Shown here piece after piece: positions 50,171 to 59,709 of a stretch of 64,000 bases of DNA (positions are counted from its first letter, which is position 1; each line of letters opens with the position of its first letter). Both the position numbers and the translations under genes were made by a program. The DNA lies in NCBI RefSeq assembly GCF_009727155.1, contig NZ_WNWM01000002.1:868001-932000 (forward strand). Direction: 5' to 3'. Under the pieces are notes generated by a model that searched no databases, was not told where the DNA came from, and was given only the letters and a program-made list of their open reading frames with translations. The DNA comes from Pseudoduganella dura. GTDB taxonomy: Bacteria; Pseudomonadota; Gammaproteobacteria; Burkholderiales; Burkholderiaceae_D.

Positions 50171-50908
50171 TCAGTACGGGCTGGCCGTGGGGCGCACGAT
50201 GATCTCGCTCACGTCCACGTCGGCCGGCTGCTCGATCGCGAAGTGGATCGTGCGGGCGATCGCCTCGGGCTTGATGGCGATCCGCCGGAAGCCGCGCATC
50301 TCCTCGCGTCCGCCCGGATCCGAGATCGACTCGGCCAGCTCCGATTCCACCACGCCGGGCGATACGACGGTGACGCGGATGTCGCCCCCTACCTCCTGGC
50401 GCAGGCCCTCCGAGATCGCGGCGACGGCGAACTTGGTGGCGCAGTACACGGCGGCGGTCGGGCTCACGGCATAGGCGCCGATCGACGCCATGTTGATGAC
50501 CTGCCCGCTCCTTTGCCGCTGCATCACCGGCAACGCCGCGGCGATGCCGTGCAGGACGCCGCGCACGTTCACGTCGATCATGCGGTTCCACTCGTCGACC
50601 TTCAGCGCCTCGAGTTTCGACAGCGGCATCACGCCGGCGTTGTTGACGATGACGTCCACGCGGCCATGCAGGTCGAGGGCGAAACGGACGAAGTCCTGCA
50701 TGCTTTCCAGGCTGGTCACGTCGAGCTGGCGGACAGCCGCGGACCCGCCTTCGGCGGCGATGCGGGCGGCCAGTTGCTCCAGCCGATCAGTACGGCGCGC
50801 GCCCAGTACCACGTGCATGCCGCGAGCGGCGAGACAGGTGGCGGTGGCCTCGCCGATGCCGCTGCTGGCGCCGGTGATCAGGACGACTTTCTTGCTTGCT
50901 GCATTCAT
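50171..50908 (-). CDS. short-chain dehydrogenase/reductase
   Basis: 245 aa; ATG 50908 after GGAGAA. SDR motifs: 'VLITGASSGIGEATATCLA', 'VNNAGVMPLSKLEAL', 'INMASIGAYA' with the catalytic Ser, and 'YCATKFAVAAI'. 'GARRTDR' suggests NADP(H). The C-terminal region 'ISDPGGREEMRGFRRIAIKP' is typical of the PF00106 family near AraC regulators. It is divergent from an AraC gene (51032..51964) with 123 bases between starts, and that regulator probably controls it. Confidence 0.92.
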   Translation of the reverse strand: MNAASKKVVLITGASSGIGEATATCLAARGMHVVLGARRTDRLEQLAARIAAEGGSAAVRQLDVTSLESMQDFVRFALDLHGRVDVIVNNAGVMPLSKLEALKVDEWNRMIDVNVRGVLHGIAAALPVMQRQRSGQVINMASIGAYAVSPTAAVYCATKFAVAAISEGLRQEVGGDIRVTVVSPGVVESELAESISDPGGREEMRGFRRIAIKPEAIARTIHFAIEQPADVDVSEIIVRPTASPY

Positions 50909-51031
50909 GGTGTTCTCCGTGGCTGGTTGCGATGGGGCCAGTATGCAAGAGCGTGCCGGAACGGAAAATATCCATTATTATCTGGCGATTGCCTGATTCT
51001 CCAATCCCGTGATCCCCTGCTTCCATCGGAC

Positions 51032-51964
51032 ATGAGCGACTCGCGACAACGCCGGATCATCGCCCTGCTGGAGCGGCTCGCGCCGCACGAGGGCTACACG
51101 CTTTCCAGCCTGCCCGGCCTGAAGTTCATGCGCGCCAACGGCAGCATTGCGCGCACGCCGGTGCTGTACGAACCGTGCATCGTCATCGTCTGCCAGGGGC
51201 GCAAGCGCGGCTTCCTCGGCGGCCAGGCCTATACCTACGATGCGCATCATTACCTGGTGCTGTCGGTGCCGCTGCCGTTCGAATCCGAAACCGAGGCCGG
51301 CCCCGGGGAGCCGATGCTGGCAGTGTCCGTGCCGATCGACCTGAAGGTGGCGGCCGAACTGGTGCTGGCGCTGGAGGAGCGGCACCGGCAGCACGGCGCG
51401 CCGCCATCGGGCATCCTGTCGACGCCGCTCGACGAACGGATGAGCGACACGCTTCTGCGGCTGCTGGAGGCGCTGCAGTCGGAGGCCGATGCGGCGATCC
51501 TCGGGCCGGCCATCGTGCGGGAACTGGTGTACCGCGTGCTGACCGGGCCGCAGGGGGGCGCCATCCGCGCCGCGCTCACGCAGCAAAGCCATTTCGGCAA
51601 GATCGGCAAGGCGCTGCGCCGTATCCACGCCAGCTACGACCGGCCCATCGACGTGGGCACGCTGGCCAGCGAGGCAGGCATGAGCGTGGCGGCGTTCCAC
51701 GCGCACTTCAAGGCGGTCACGCAGACCACGCCGATCCAGTACCTGAAGACGACGCGCCTGCACAAGGCGCGCCTGCTGATGGTGCAGGACGGCCTGAACG
51801 CGGCCACGGCCTGCCACCGCGTGGGCTACGAAAGCAGCTCCCAGTTCAGCCGCGAATTCAAGCGCTTCTTCGGGCGCACGCCGGCCAGCGAGGCTGCGGA
51901 AATGAAGAACGCGCTGATGCAGATGCCGGCGCAACCGGCATCCGCCCACATGACAATGCAGTAG
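51032..51964 (+). CDS. AraC-family transcriptional regulator (AraC_N type)
   Basis: 310 aa. The N-terminal ligand domain contains 'YEPCIVIVCQGRKRGFLGG' and 'HHYLVLSVPLPFESETEAG', which mark the AraC_N (PF06719-like) group. The C-terminal HTH pair is 'VGTLASEAGMSVAAFHAHFK' and 'ATACHRVGYESSSQFSREFKRFFG'. ATG 51032 is chosen because an upstream extension lacks coding character, though no ribosome site is clear. Homologues usually sit divergent to an SDR or aldo-keto reductase and activate it, as here. Confidence 0.9.
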   Translation: MSDSRQRRIIALLERLAPHEGYTLSSLPGLKFMRANGSIARTPVLYEPCIVIVCQGRKRGFLGGQAYTYDAHHYLVLSVPLPFESETEAGPGEPMLAVSVPIDLKVAAELVLALEERHRQHGAPPSGILSTPLDERMSDTLLRLLEALQSEADAAILGPAIVRELVYRVLTGPQGGAIRAALTQQSHFGKIGKALRRIHASYDRPIDVGTLASEAGMSVAAFHAHFKAVTQTTPIQYLKTTRLHKARLLMVQDGLNAATACHRVGYESSSQFSREFKRFFGRTPASEAAEMKNALMQMPAQPASAHMTMQ

Positions 51965-52331
51965 CGCAGCGTGCCCGGCACTCCGCGCGATACGGCACCT
52001 TGCCTGCAAATAAACACCTGAAATCGCTATCGATCGTTCCCGGCAGGTGGATATTCGCCCTGCATGCGCCATGGCGCCCCACCCCACCATGCAAATAAAC
52101 CGCTTCGCGCGCCCGGGAAGCGCGTACACTGCGACCAGTGGGGCCACATAGCAAAATGCTATGAACCTGAAGTTGAAACCGCTTGCGCTGGACCAGTCAC
52201 CGACCGGCCTTCGCGCGGATGCCCCATGTTACAGCCTTTCATGGCGGCCTGCGATGCGACGTCGACGAGTTCGATCGACCATTCCGGGCAGCTTCCGGCC
52301 CCAGGCCGGCCATTGTCCAGCGGAGTACAGC
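51965..52331. other. 367-base interval without a supported gene
   Basis: An open frame continuous with the 82-aa gene could begin at ATG 52161, but its first 57 codons encode an Arg/Pro-rich stretch with no ribosome site, so it is more likely the leader of the 82-aa gene. Nothing else stands out. Confidence 0.4.
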
Positions 52332-52580
52332 ATGCCTTCTCAATCCTATCGTGGCCACGTGATCGACGTGACCAGTTATCCCCTCGGCGAACGCATCGCC
52401 TACCTCAGCAGTATCACGGTCGTCGTATCCGGCGAAGTGCGCCATCTGGCGAAATCGCTGGCCGATTCGTTCACCAGCGACAGCGATGCGCAAGATTATG
52501 CATTCAGCGAAGCCCGCTCCTGGGTCGAACGCTTTCCGCTGCGCTGGCCTTTCACGGCCCGCGCCGCCAGCGGAACGTGA
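52332..52580 (+). CDS. 82-aa hypothetical protein
   Basis: ATG 52332 follows GCGGAG at good spacing. The product 'SYRGHVIDVTSYPLGERIAYLSSITVVVSGEVRHLAKS...' begins like a small beta-sheet protein and ends in an aromatic, acidic helix ('AQDYAFSEARSWVERFP'). No signal peptide. The pattern (short beta strands, then an amphipathic helix) resembles small DUF proteins frequent in Oxalobacteraceae, but I cannot name the family. The downstream membrane peptide gene begins 16 bases later. Confidence 0.6.
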   Translation: MPSQSYRGHVIDVTSYPLGERIAYLSSITVVVSGEVRHLAKSLADSFTSDSDAQDYAFSEARSWVERFPLRWPFTARAASGT

Positions 52581-52596
52581 GCGGCGAGGCCTCATC

Positions 52597-52725
52597 ATGA
52601 CCAAGACGGGTGTGGCGCTGTTCCTCCTGGCCGTTACCGCGGCCTGGTTCCTGTGGCCCTACAACGCGGGACCGGGCGAACCGCCTGCGCGCCATATTCT
52701 TACCAGTCAGCAAGCATCGCGGTAA
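52597..52725 (+). CDS. 42-aa single-pass membrane protein
   Basis: ATG 52597 follows GGCGAGG. Residues about 4-22 ('TGVALFLLAVTAAWFLWPY') make one hydrophobic segment; the tail is polar and short. It lies 16 bases after the 82-aa gene and just before the strong bidirectional terminator, so the two small genes may form one transcript. Function unknown. Confidence 0.45.
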   Translation: MTKTGVALFLLAVTAAWFLWPYNAGPGEPPARHILTSQQASR

Positions 52726-52773
52726 GGTACGAACGGCGCCGGCGCAGCGGCGCCGACGGCATGAGAATAGTTG

Positions 52774-52818
52774 CCGCAATGCAAAAGCCCACCGCTGGGG
52801 TGGGCTTTTGCATTGCGG
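52774..52818. terminator. perfect 20-base bidirectional intrinsic terminator
   Basis: CCGCAATGCAAAAGCCCACC and its exact complement enclose a five-base loop (GCTGG). The stem contains AAAAGCCCACC / GGTGGGCTTTT, so an RNA from either strand forms a GC stem followed by U residues. It lies between the converging small genes and the cold-shock gene and should stop both. Confidence 0.85.
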
Positions 52819-52870
52819 GCCGCGGCACCGCCCGCGCTATCTGCGCGGTGCGGGCCAGGCAGCCTGATCT

Positions 52871-53080
52871 TTAGATCGCGCGGATATTGCCGGCTTTTTC
52901 GCCTTTTGGACCGGTCGAGCGTTCGAACGAAACGCGCTGGTTCTCGGCGAGGCTCTTGAAGCCTTCCGATTGAATGTCCTGGAAATGGGCAAACAGGTCG
53001 CCGCCGCCAGCATCAGGCGTGATGAAGCCGAAGCCTTTGGAATCGTTGAACCATTTTACGGTGCCGGTTTGAGTAGTCAT
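52871..53080 (-). CDS. cold-shock-domain protein, CspA family
   Basis: 69 aa, the usual length. Both nucleic-acid motifs are present: RNP1 'KGFGFITP' and RNP2 'LFAHFQDI'. ATG 53080 follows AAGGA. The protein is an RNA chaperone binding single-stranded nucleic acid in the cytoplasm. About 200 bases of untranslated DNA precede it, which fits the long structured leaders of cold-regulated csp genes. The bidirectional terminator follows. Confidence 0.95.
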   Translation of the reverse strand: MTTQTGTVKWFNDSKGFGFITPDAGGGDLFAHFQDIQSEGFKSLAENQRVSFERSTGPKGEKAGNIRAI

Positions 53081-53390
53081 TTAATCAGTCCTTAAAAATT
53101 GCATGGGCAAAGACGCCCGAGATGCACATTCGACCAAGAGGGATAACGGAGGAAATCAAACGGGACCGCCAGATGGCGAACGGGAGAGAAAGACCAACAA
53201 TAACAACGACTTGATGTAGTGCGAGACAGAAGATACAGTACATCGCCATAATGTCCTAATCTTTTCGGATTTATTTTTCGCGATTCACGCTGGCGCAATC
53301 TCCCAATAATTTCCTGTGGTAACTGATATTATCCAAAGCCCCCTCCGGTGCGGGTATGGCAGCATCGGGTTCAAATAAGGCAATCGTAAA
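53081..53390. other. 310-base interval: csp leader (minus) and kinase promoter region (plus)
   Basis: The part near 53081-53270 is AT-richer than its surroundings and lies where a cold-shock 5' leader is expected; the rest is the upstream region of the plus-strand kinase gene. No gene is seen. A TATTAT at 53326-53335 might serve the kinase gene but lacks a -35. Confidence 0.35.
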
Positions 53391-54566
53391 ATGACCCAAT
53401 CCCGACTCGCCGGTTTCATACGCGACAATATGGAACCAATCCTGCAGGCATGGGAAAACTTCGCGCGCACCATCGAGCCGCCGGCCCTGACGATGAGCGA
53501 TGTCGATCTGCGCGACCACGCGCGCCAGATGCTGCTGGTGTTTGCCGACGATCTCGACACCGAGCAATCCGACCAGGAGAGCGCCGACAAGGCCAAGGGC
53601 TTGGGCGAGCGCGGCCATGCCGACACGGCCGCCGAAGTGCATGCCGAGGCACGCCTGCTGTCCGGCTACACCGTGGTGCAGCTGGTGTCCGAGTACCGCG
53701 CCGTGCGGGCGAGCGTGCTGACGCTGTGGGCCGACGACACGCGCGGCGGCCAGGGCACGGACCTGGGCGATGTAACGCGCTTCAACGAAGCGGTGGACCA
53801 GGCCGTCGCCGAATCGGTCGCGCGCTACGAGCGCCTGGTCAAGCAGTCGCAGAACATGTTCCTGGCGATCCTCGGCCACGACCTGCGCAACCCGCTCGGC
53901 ACGCTCGTCACCGGTTCGAGCTTCATGATGCAGGCCACGGATGTGCCGCCGAAGTATGTGCTCGTGGCCACGCGCATGTTCAACGGCGCCACGCGAATGA
54001 GCAAGCTGATCAACGACCTGATCGACTTCACGCGCACGCACCTCGGCCCGGGGATCCCGATCCGGATGCGGCAGGGCAATCTCGCCGTCGTGTGCGACCA
54101 GGTGGTCAACGAGCTGCGCACCTTCCACCCGGAACGGCAGGTCGACATGCGCCTGTCGCGCCGGCTGGAAGGCCAGTTCGACGAAGGGCGCATCGCCCAG
54201 ATGCTGTCGAACCTCATCGGCAACGCCATCCAGCACGGCAGCAACGATACCCCGGTCACGGTCGATGTAAACGGCGGCGAGGAAGACATTGTCATTGCCG
54301 TGACCAATCGCGGCCCGGTCATCCCGCCGGACAAGATCACGGGCATTTTCGATCCGCTCGTGCGCCTGGTCTCGAACGCCGACGCCGACTACACGGAGCG
54401 CACGAGCCTGGGCATCGGCCTGTTCGTTTCGCGCGAAATCGCTCACGCGCATGGCGGCCGCATCGACGTGGCCTCCAATGCGGCCACCGGCACCACCTTC
54501 GCGGTGACGCTGCCGCGCCGGCCGAAGGGGTTGCGCTCGACGGACAGCGCGGCGGACCACTCTTGA
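53391..54566 (+). CDS. soluble sensor histidine kinase with RsbRD-like N-terminal domain
   Basis: 391 aa, no membrane segment. Residues about 1-150 form an all-helical domain ('NMEPILQAWENFARTIEPPA', 'LLSGYTVVQLVSEYRAVRASVL') resembling the RsbRD N-terminal sensor of stressosome proteins. HisKA with the phospho-acceptor lies in 'LAILGHDLRNPLGTLVTG' (about 163), HATPase with 'LSNLIGNAIQHG' and 'TSLGIGLFVSREIAHAHGG'. Its stop overlaps the start of a receiver protein. The pair probably makes a phosphorelay; the input is cytoplasmic. Confidence 0.9.
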   Translation: MTQSRLAGFIRDNMEPILQAWENFARTIEPPALTMSDVDLRDHARQMLLVFADDLDTEQSDQESADKAKGLGERGHADTAAEVHAEARLLSGYTVVQLVSEYRAVRASVLTLWADDTRGGQGTDLGDVTRFNEAVDQAVAESVARYERLVKQSQNMFLAILGHDLRNPLGTLVTGSSFMMQATDVPPKYVLVATRMFNGATRMSKLINDLIDFTRTHLGPGIPIRMRQGNLAVVCDQVVNELRTFHPERQVDMRLSRRLEGQFDEGRIAQMLSNLIGNAIQHGSNDTPVTVDVNGGEEDIVIAVTNRGPVIPPDKITGIFDPLVRLVSNADADYTERTSLGIGLFVSREIAHAHGGRIDVASNAATGTTFAVTLPRRPKGLRSTDSAADHS

Positions 54567-54919
54567 GCGGCACGCCGCGCACGGTGCTCGTGGTGGACGA
54601 CGAGCGGGACCTGGCCGACATGGCCGAAGCCCTGTTTGCCGGCCACGGCTTCCAGGTGCGGGTCGCCTATTCGGCGGACCAGGCCCTGGCGCTGCTCGCC
54701 AGCGACGGCGCGATCGACGCCTTGTTCTCCGACATCATGATGCCCGGGATGACGGGGCTGCAACTGGCCACGACGGTGGGCAGCCTGTACCCCTCGATCA
54801 GGATCGTGCTGACCTCCGGGTACACCGCGCCGGCACTGATGGCCGGCATGGCCCGGCCGTGCCATTTCGTACCCAAGCCCTACCGGATCGACACCGTGGT
54901 CGATCTCCTGCGCAGCTGA
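54563..54919 (+). CDS. single-domain response regulator
   Basis: 118 aa starting at TTG 54563, which overlaps the kinase stop (TTGA), giving 'MSGTPRTVLVVDDERDLAD' at the N-terminus. Acidic pocket 'VVDDE', phospho-Asp in 'DALFSDIMMPGMTGLQL' (about 58), Thr/Ser in 'IVLTSGYT' and Lys in 'FVPKPYR' are in place. No output domain, so it probably passes phosphate on or binds a partner protein. Translational coupling to the RsbRD-like kinase is strong evidence for its partner. Confidence 0.88.
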   Translation: MSGTPRTVLVVDDERDLADMAEALFAGHGFQVRVAYSADQALALLASDGAIDALFSDIMMPGMTGLQLATTVGSLYPSIRIVLTSGYTAPALMAGMARPCHFVPKPYRIDTVVDLLRS

Positions 54920-55027
54920 GCCGCGCAACGCGGCATCGGACCACCGGGGGCGCGGGCCCCGACACGCTTGGCTCATCCATCGATACGGTGCGATACTCCC
55001 GGTACAGGCGCTCTTTCCGGAGGCAAG

Positions 55028-56176
55028 ATGATGCAAGCAACCGACCAGCAACCGGACCCGGGCGGGTTATCGGTGACATCACGGAAAATGCTCGAGCTGC
55101 GCGAAGCCGTGCTGGCCGAATGGGAGACGCGCGTGCGCGCCTGCCTCGACAAGGCAAAGGAACTGTCGCATCCGATCCTCATCGATACGCTGCCAGCCTT
55201 CTACGACAACATCGCCCAGGCCCTGACGGCCGATTATCCGCGGGTCGATGCCGGCGACGGCACCACGGTGGCCATCGAGCATGGCGGCGAACGCGCGCGC
55301 ATCACGGCCTACGACCATGAATCCCTGATCCGCGAGTACCAGCTGTTCCGGTGGGCGATCTACGACGTGCTCTACCGGGAAGGCGTGCAACTGTCGCGCA
55401 GCGAACTGCTCACGCTGGAAGCGTCGATCGACAACGGCATCCAGGCGGCCGTGTCCGGGTTCGTGATGGCGCACACCGCGCTGCGCGAACGCTTCGCGGC
55501 GGCCCTGACGCACGACCTGCGCGGCCCGCTGGGCACCGTCTCCGCGGCGCTGGAACTGATCCTGATGGTCAATGATCCCGCGAGGATCAAGACGCTGGCG
55601 GCGAAAGCGCTGGACAACGTGCACCGCATGGATGCGATGATCCACGAACTGCTGGACACGATGGCGTTCCACAGCGGCGAACAGCTGGCGCTGCAGCTGG
55701 CGCAGTTCGACATTCGCGAGGTGATCCTGGATATCCAGGTCAACAGCGCCGGGGCCGGGCGGCCGCAGGTCGATTTCGGGGACCGGGCGCCGATCGTCGG
55801 CTGGTGGGACCGTTCGGCGCTGCGGCGCGCCATCGAGAACCTGGTCAGCAACGCGGTCAAGTACGGCCGGGCGGGATGCCCGATCACGATCCAGGCGGAC
55901 GAGATCCACGGCCGGCTGCAGCTTTCCGTGCACAACGAAGGCAACCCGATCCCGCCGGAAGAACAGGAATCGATCTTCCAGATGTATCGCCGCTCGGAAA
56001 AGGCCAGGCATACCCGCACCAACGGCTGGGGCATCGGCCTGCCGTACGTGCGGGCGGTGGCGGAAAGCCACGCCGGCAGCATCAGCGTGGACAGCCATGC
56101 CGAACGGGGTACCACCTTCACGATCGACACGCCGCTCGACTGCCGTGCCTACAGTGGCGCTCCCACCGTTGTGTAG
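55028..56176 (+). CDS. soluble sensor histidine kinase with RsbRD-like N-terminal domain (paralogue 2)
   Basis: 382 aa; ATG 55028 after CGGAGG. The helical sensor (about residues 18-150: 'RKMLELREAVLAEWETRVRA', 'SLIREYQLFRWAIYDVLYREG') is clearly related to that of the kinase at 59710..60876. HisKA contains 'AALTHDLRGPLGTVSAAL' (about 165). HATPase shows 'IENLVSNAVKYG', 'NEGNPIPPEEQESIFQMY' and 'TNGWGIGLPYVRAVAESHAG'. No receiver gene follows; the closest is the stand-alone receiver 109 bases upstream. Input unknown. Confidence 0.9.
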   Translation: MMQATDQQPDPGGLSVTSRKMLELREAVLAEWETRVRACLDKAKELSHPILIDTLPAFYDNIAQALTADYPRVDAGDGTTVAIEHGGERARITAYDHESLIREYQLFRWAIYDVLYREGVQLSRSELLTLEASIDNGIQAAVSGFVMAHTALRERFAAALTHDLRGPLGTVSAALELILMVNDPARIKTLAAKALDNVHRMDAMIHELLDTMAFHSGEQLALQLAQFDIREVILDIQVNSAGAGRPQVDFGDRAPIVGWWDRSALRRAIENLVSNAVKYGRAGCPITIQADEIHGRLQLSVHNEGNPIPPEEQESIFQMYRRSEKARHTRTNGWGIGLPYVRAVAESHAGSISVDSHAERGTTFTIDTPLDCRAYSGAPTVV

Positions 56177-56191
56177 CCGGCCGCCGCCGTG

Positions 56192-56659
56192 TCAGTTGCC
56201 GCGGTAGGTCGAGTAGCCGAACGGGCTCAGCAGCAAGGGGATATGGTAGTGCTGGGCGGGCGCATCCACCGTGAATTCGACCGGTATGCGCGGGAAGAAC
56301 GTGGCCTGCTTCTGGCGGGCGTAGTGTTCGCCCGTCTGGAACACGATGCGATAATCGCCCGCGGTCACCGGCCGGCCTTCGGGGTAGAGCGCGGCGATGC
56401 GGCCCTGGGCATCGGTGACGCCGCCGGCCAGCTCGCGCCACGCATCGCCGGCGCGCGCCTCCAGCGTCACGCGCACGCCCGCGGTGGGCTGGCCGCTCTG
56501 CAGGTCCAGCACGTGGACGCTGATCGGGTTGCGGGCCGTGGTTGCCGCCGCGGTTGCGGCAGTGGCAGCGGTGGCAGCCGTGGCGGTAGTGGCCGCGGCG
56601 GCGGCAAGGGCGCAGGCGAGCACGAAGCGCTTGATATGATGGCGTTTGATCGGGTACAT
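56192..56659 (-). CDS. exported 5-hydroxyisourate hydrolase / transthyretin-like protein
   Basis: 155 aa from ATG 56659 (CAGGAG before it). The N-terminus has a signal-like hydrophobic part then a low-complexity Ala/Thr run ('ATTATAATAATAATA') coded by a short DNA repeat. From about residue 45 the mature fold is that of HIUase: 'NPISVHVLDLQSGQP', 'DYRIVFQTGEHYARQ' and the terminal 'YSTYRGN', in place of the family's YRGS. HIUases hydrolyse 5-hydroxyisourate from uric acid. A secreted form is unusual; whether the catalytic His/Arg/Tyr are all present needs alignment. Confidence 0.83.
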   Translation of the reverse strand: MYPIKRHHIKRFVLACALAAAAATTATAATAATAATAAATTARNPISVHVLDLQSGQPTAGVRVTLEARAGDAWRELAGGVTDAQGRIAALYPEGRPVTAGDYRIVFQTGEHYARQKQATFFPRIPVEFTVDAPAQHYHIPLLLSPFGYSTYRGN

Positions 56660-56685
56660 GGGATTCTCCTGTGGGATTGAAAAAG

Positions 56686-57189
56686 TCACTGCGCGGCGGG
56701 CTGGTCCAGGCCGGGCACGGTGCGGATGGCGGCCAGCGCGCAGGCATGGTCGTTGACCGCGCCGCCGCCGCCGGCGACGCCGATCGCGCCCACCACCTGC
56801 CCCGCGGCGGATAGCGGCACGCCGCCGCCGAGCAGCAGCAGTTCCGGCAGCGTGGCGAGGTTGCGGGCATCGGCGCTGGCCGCGGCCTGGCGGGCGAGGT
56901 CCAGCGTGGCCGTGCGGGTCGACAGCGCGGTATAGGCCTTGCGCCGGCTCGCCTCGATATTGTGCGGGCCGACCGTTTCGGCGCGCTGCAGCGCCAGCAG
57001 GTTGCCGCCGCGGTCGAGCACCGCGACCACGATGGCGCGCTCCTGGCGCCGGCAGGTATCGATGGCGCCGGCGACCAGGCGATTGGCCGTTTCCAGTGTC
57101 AGGTCGCCCTGCTGGCGCACCTGCGCGGTGGCCGACGCGGCGGAAAGCGCTGCGAGCATGGCCAGCAGCGAGGCGGTGGGTTTGAACAT
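56686..57189 (-). CDS. exported DUF336 / HbpS-like protein
   Basis: 167 aa; ATG 57189 follows CAGGAG. Signal peptide about residues 1-22 ('LLAMLAALSAASATA'). The domain contains 'AIVVAVLDRGGNLLALQRAE' and 'GVPLSAAGQVVGAIGVAGGG', with the family's conserved 'GGGA' loop. Relatives bind haem or small organics. It lies 26 bases upstream of the exported HIUase-like gene, probably in one operon, so the two may share a periplasmic substrate. Confidence 0.88.
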   Translation of the reverse strand: MFKPTASLLAMLAALSAASATAQVRQQGDLTLETANRLVAGAIDTCRRQERAIVVAVLDRGGNLLALQRAETVGPHNIEASRRKAYTALSTRTATLDLARQAAASADARNLATLPELLLLGGGVPLSAAGQVVGAIGVAGGGGAVNDHACALAAIRTVPGLDQPAAQ

Positions 57190-57341
57190 GGGGCTCCTGT
57201 CGGGGTCGATGTGAAGCCCGATTGTGGCATCCGCCGGGCCACGGCCGCCTGACCGCCAGATGACAATTCCGTCATCCAGGACCGGCCTGAACCGGCTTAG
57301 AATAGGCGCTTTGCGCAGGCGCTTCCCGCCCGCCCCAAGTC

Positions 57342-58034
57342 ATGACCATCCTGGTGATCGAAGACGAGCCGAAGACCGGCGACTACCTGCAGCGCGGCCT
57401 GGCCGAGTCGGGCTTCGCGGTGCGCCTCGCGCGCAACGGGCGCGACGGCCTGGCGATGGCGCGGGACGGCGGGATCGAGCTCGTCGTGCTCGACGTGATG
57501 CTGCCGCGGATGGATGGCTGGCAAGTGCTCGAAGCGCTGCGCGGCGATCCGGCGACCGAGCAGGTTCCCGTCATGTTCCTGACCGCGCGCGACGAAGTGC
57601 ACGACCGCGTGCGCGGCCTGGAACTGGGCGCCGACGACTACCTCGTGAAACCGTTCGCGTTCGTGGAACTGGTGGCGCGCATCCGCACGCTGCTGCGGCG
57701 CGGCCCCGTGCGCGAGGAAGAACTGCTTTGCATCGGCGACCTGGAAATCGATGTGATCAGGCGCCGCGTGCGCCGCGGCGCCGCCACCATCGTGCTGACC
57801 GCCCAGGAATTCGCCCTGCTCCACCTGCTGGCGCGGCGCCAGGGCCAGGTGCTGTCGCGCTCGCTGATCGCCTCGCAGGTGTGGGACATGAATTTCGACA
57901 GCGACACCAACGTGATCGACGCGGCGATACGCCGGCTGCGGCGCAAGATCGACGACCCGTTCGCGGAAAAGCTGATCCACACGCGGCGCGGCATGGGCTA
58001 TGTGTGCGAGGCCGGGCCGGCCGCCGGGGAATGA
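57342..58034 (+). CDS. OmpR-family response regulator, CusR-like
   Basis: 230 aa. Receiver: '[21 protein letters not shown]' (acidic pocket), phospho-Asp in '[19 protein letters not shown]' (about 51), Lys in '[16 protein letters not shown]'. DNA-binding winged helix: '[24 protein letters not shown]' and '[18 protein letters not shown]'. The pattern '[12 protein letters not shown]' is that of the heavy-metal regulators (CusR/CopR/IrlR). Overlaps its kinase gene by four bases. In this window no efflux genes lie beside it. Confidence 0.93.
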   Translation: MTILVIEDEPKTGDYLQRGLAESGFAVRLARNGRDGLAMARDGGIELVVLDVMLPRMDGWQVLEALRGDPATEQVPVMFLTARDEVHDRVRGLELGADDYLVKPFAFVELVARIRTLLRRGPVREEELLCIGDLEIDVIRRRVRRGAATIVLTAQEFALLHLLARRQGQVLSRSLIASQVWDMNFDSDTNVIDAAIRRLRRKIDDPFAEKLIHTRRGMGYVCEAGPAAGE

Positions 58035-59449
58035 CGGCCGGGCTGCGCCATTCGCTGGCGGTGCGCGTCACCGCCATGTTCGTGCTGATCGTCGCACTGG
58101 CGGCCGCCGGCCTGGGCACCTACCTGTACCGCGCCTTCGTGGCCGAGATCGAACGGCGCGACGATATCGGCCTGCTGGGCAAGCTGCGCCAGGTGCAGAT
58201 CCTGCTCGGCCGCCCCGGCGCCGCCGAACTGCTGCACACGCGGCCGGATTTTTTCCGCGACACGATGAGCGGCCAGGAAAATTCCCTCGTGCGCTTCATC
58301 GCGCCCGATGGCGCGGTGCTGGCCGACATCAACGCGGGCGGCGAACGGTATCCGGTACCGCCCGCCGCCGCGATCGCACCGGACCGCGCGGCGATCGCCG
58401 GCTGGACCAGCCGGCGCGGCGATCCGGGCCGCGTGGTGGCCGGGATCGCCCGGCTGGGCACCGGCACGGTGACCGTCGTCGTCGCGCGGGTCTACGGCGA
58501 ACGCAGCGCCATGTTCGCCCGGTACCGCCAGCGCATTGCCGGCGCCGCCGCCGTCGGCGCGCTGGCGGCGGCGCTGCTGGCCGCGCTGCTGCTGCATCGC
58601 GGCCTGCGGCCGCTGCGGGTGCTGGCCGGCCATGCGGCATCGATCCGGCCCGGCACGCTGGCCCAGCGGCTCGACGCGGGCGACGCCCCTTCCGAACTGC
58701 TGCCGCTGATCGAGGCCCTGAACGCCATGCTGGCCAGGCTGCAGGAAGGCTATGCGCGCCTGTCGGGCTTTTCCGCCGATCTCGCGCACGAGTTCCGCAC
58801 GCCGGTGGCGAACCTGCTGGGGCAAAGCCAGGTGATGCTGGCGCAGCCGCGCGGCGCCGCCGAGTACGAGGGGCTGATCGCCTCGAACATCGAAGAGCTC
58901 GAGCGGCTGGCGCGCATGATCGAAAGCATGCTGTTCCTCGCCCGCGCCGGGCAGGACGAAGTGTTGCCGGCCCGGCAAGCGCTGCAGGCACTGGACGAAA
59001 TGACGAAGGTGGCCGACTTTTTCGAAGGAATGGCCGAGGAACGCGGTCTGCGCATCGAATGCGCGGGCAGCGCCGTGGTGCTGGCCGACCCGGCGCTGCT
59101 GCGGCGCGCGCTGGCCAACCTGGTGTCGAACGCCGTGCGGCATGCCGACGCCGGCACCACGATCGCGTTGCAAGCCGATCAGCGTGCCGGTTCGACCGTG
59201 CTGAGCGTGGAAAACACCGGTGTGCCGATCGCGCCTGAGCACCTGCCGCACCTGTTCGACCGTTTCTACCGCGTGGACACGGCGCGCGGCAACGCCGACG
59301 GCTCCACCGGGCTGGGACTGTCGATCGTCGGCGCCATCATGGCGCTGCATGGCGGCACGGCTGCCGTGCAGGCCGAGGGTACGCGGGCGCGGTTCACACT
59401 GGATTTCCCTGCCGCCCGGCCCGAGAGCGCGCGCCACGCCGCGCACTGA
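58031..59449 (+). CDS. heavy-metal-type sensor histidine kinase, CusS-like
   Basis: 472 aa; ATG 58031 overlaps the regulator stop (ATGA). TM1 about residues 11-33, periplasmic domain to about 165 ('[21 protein letters not shown]', as in CusS), TM2 about 165-185. HAMP then HisKA '[21 protein letters not shown]' (about 255). HATPase: '[12 protein letters not shown]', '[22 protein letters not shown]' and '[16 protein letters not shown]'. The pair with the OmpR regulator is a classic two-component system. The sensed metal is not known. Confidence 0.93.
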   Translation: MTAGLRHSLAVRVTAMFVLIVALAAAGLGTYLYRAFVAEIERRDDIGLLGKLRQVQILLGRPGAAELLHTRPDFFRDTMSGQENSLVRFIAPDGAVLADINAGGERYPVPPAAAIAPDRAAIAGWTSRRGDPGRVVAGIARLGTGTVTVVVARVYGERSAMFARYRQRIAGAAAVGALAAALLAALLLHRGLRPLRVLAGHAASIRPGTLAQRLDAGDAPSELLPLIEALNAMLARLQEGYARLSGFSADLAHEFRTPVANLLGQSQVMLAQPRGAAEYEGLIASNIEELERLARMIESMLFLARAGQDEVLPARQALQALDEMTKVADFFEGMAEERGLRIECAGSAVVLADPALLRRALANLVSNAVRHADAGTTIALQADQRAGSTVLSVENTGVPIAPEHLPHLFDRFYRVDTARGNADGSTGLGLSIVGAIMALHGGTAAVQAEGTRARFTLDFPAARPESARHAAH

Positions 59450-59709
59450 GCGCACAAGGTCACAGCGGCCGCGGCCGTGGCGCCGCCGGCATCGGCAAAC
59501 ACCATGCCGGCAGGTACAGAAGTGGCTTGCATTCATGTACCCGTCGCATGTCCGGCACGTGCGTGTTCTTACCGTCGTGCTCGGGTGATTTCAGGTTAAT
59601 ATTCGCCATCAACCTCCCGGCGACAAGAACGCCGGCCTGCCACGCCCGACCGGCGGGCCCGAACCGCTGTGCGGGGCGAAGCTGCCTCGTTGAACATGGA
59701 TGCGCGATC

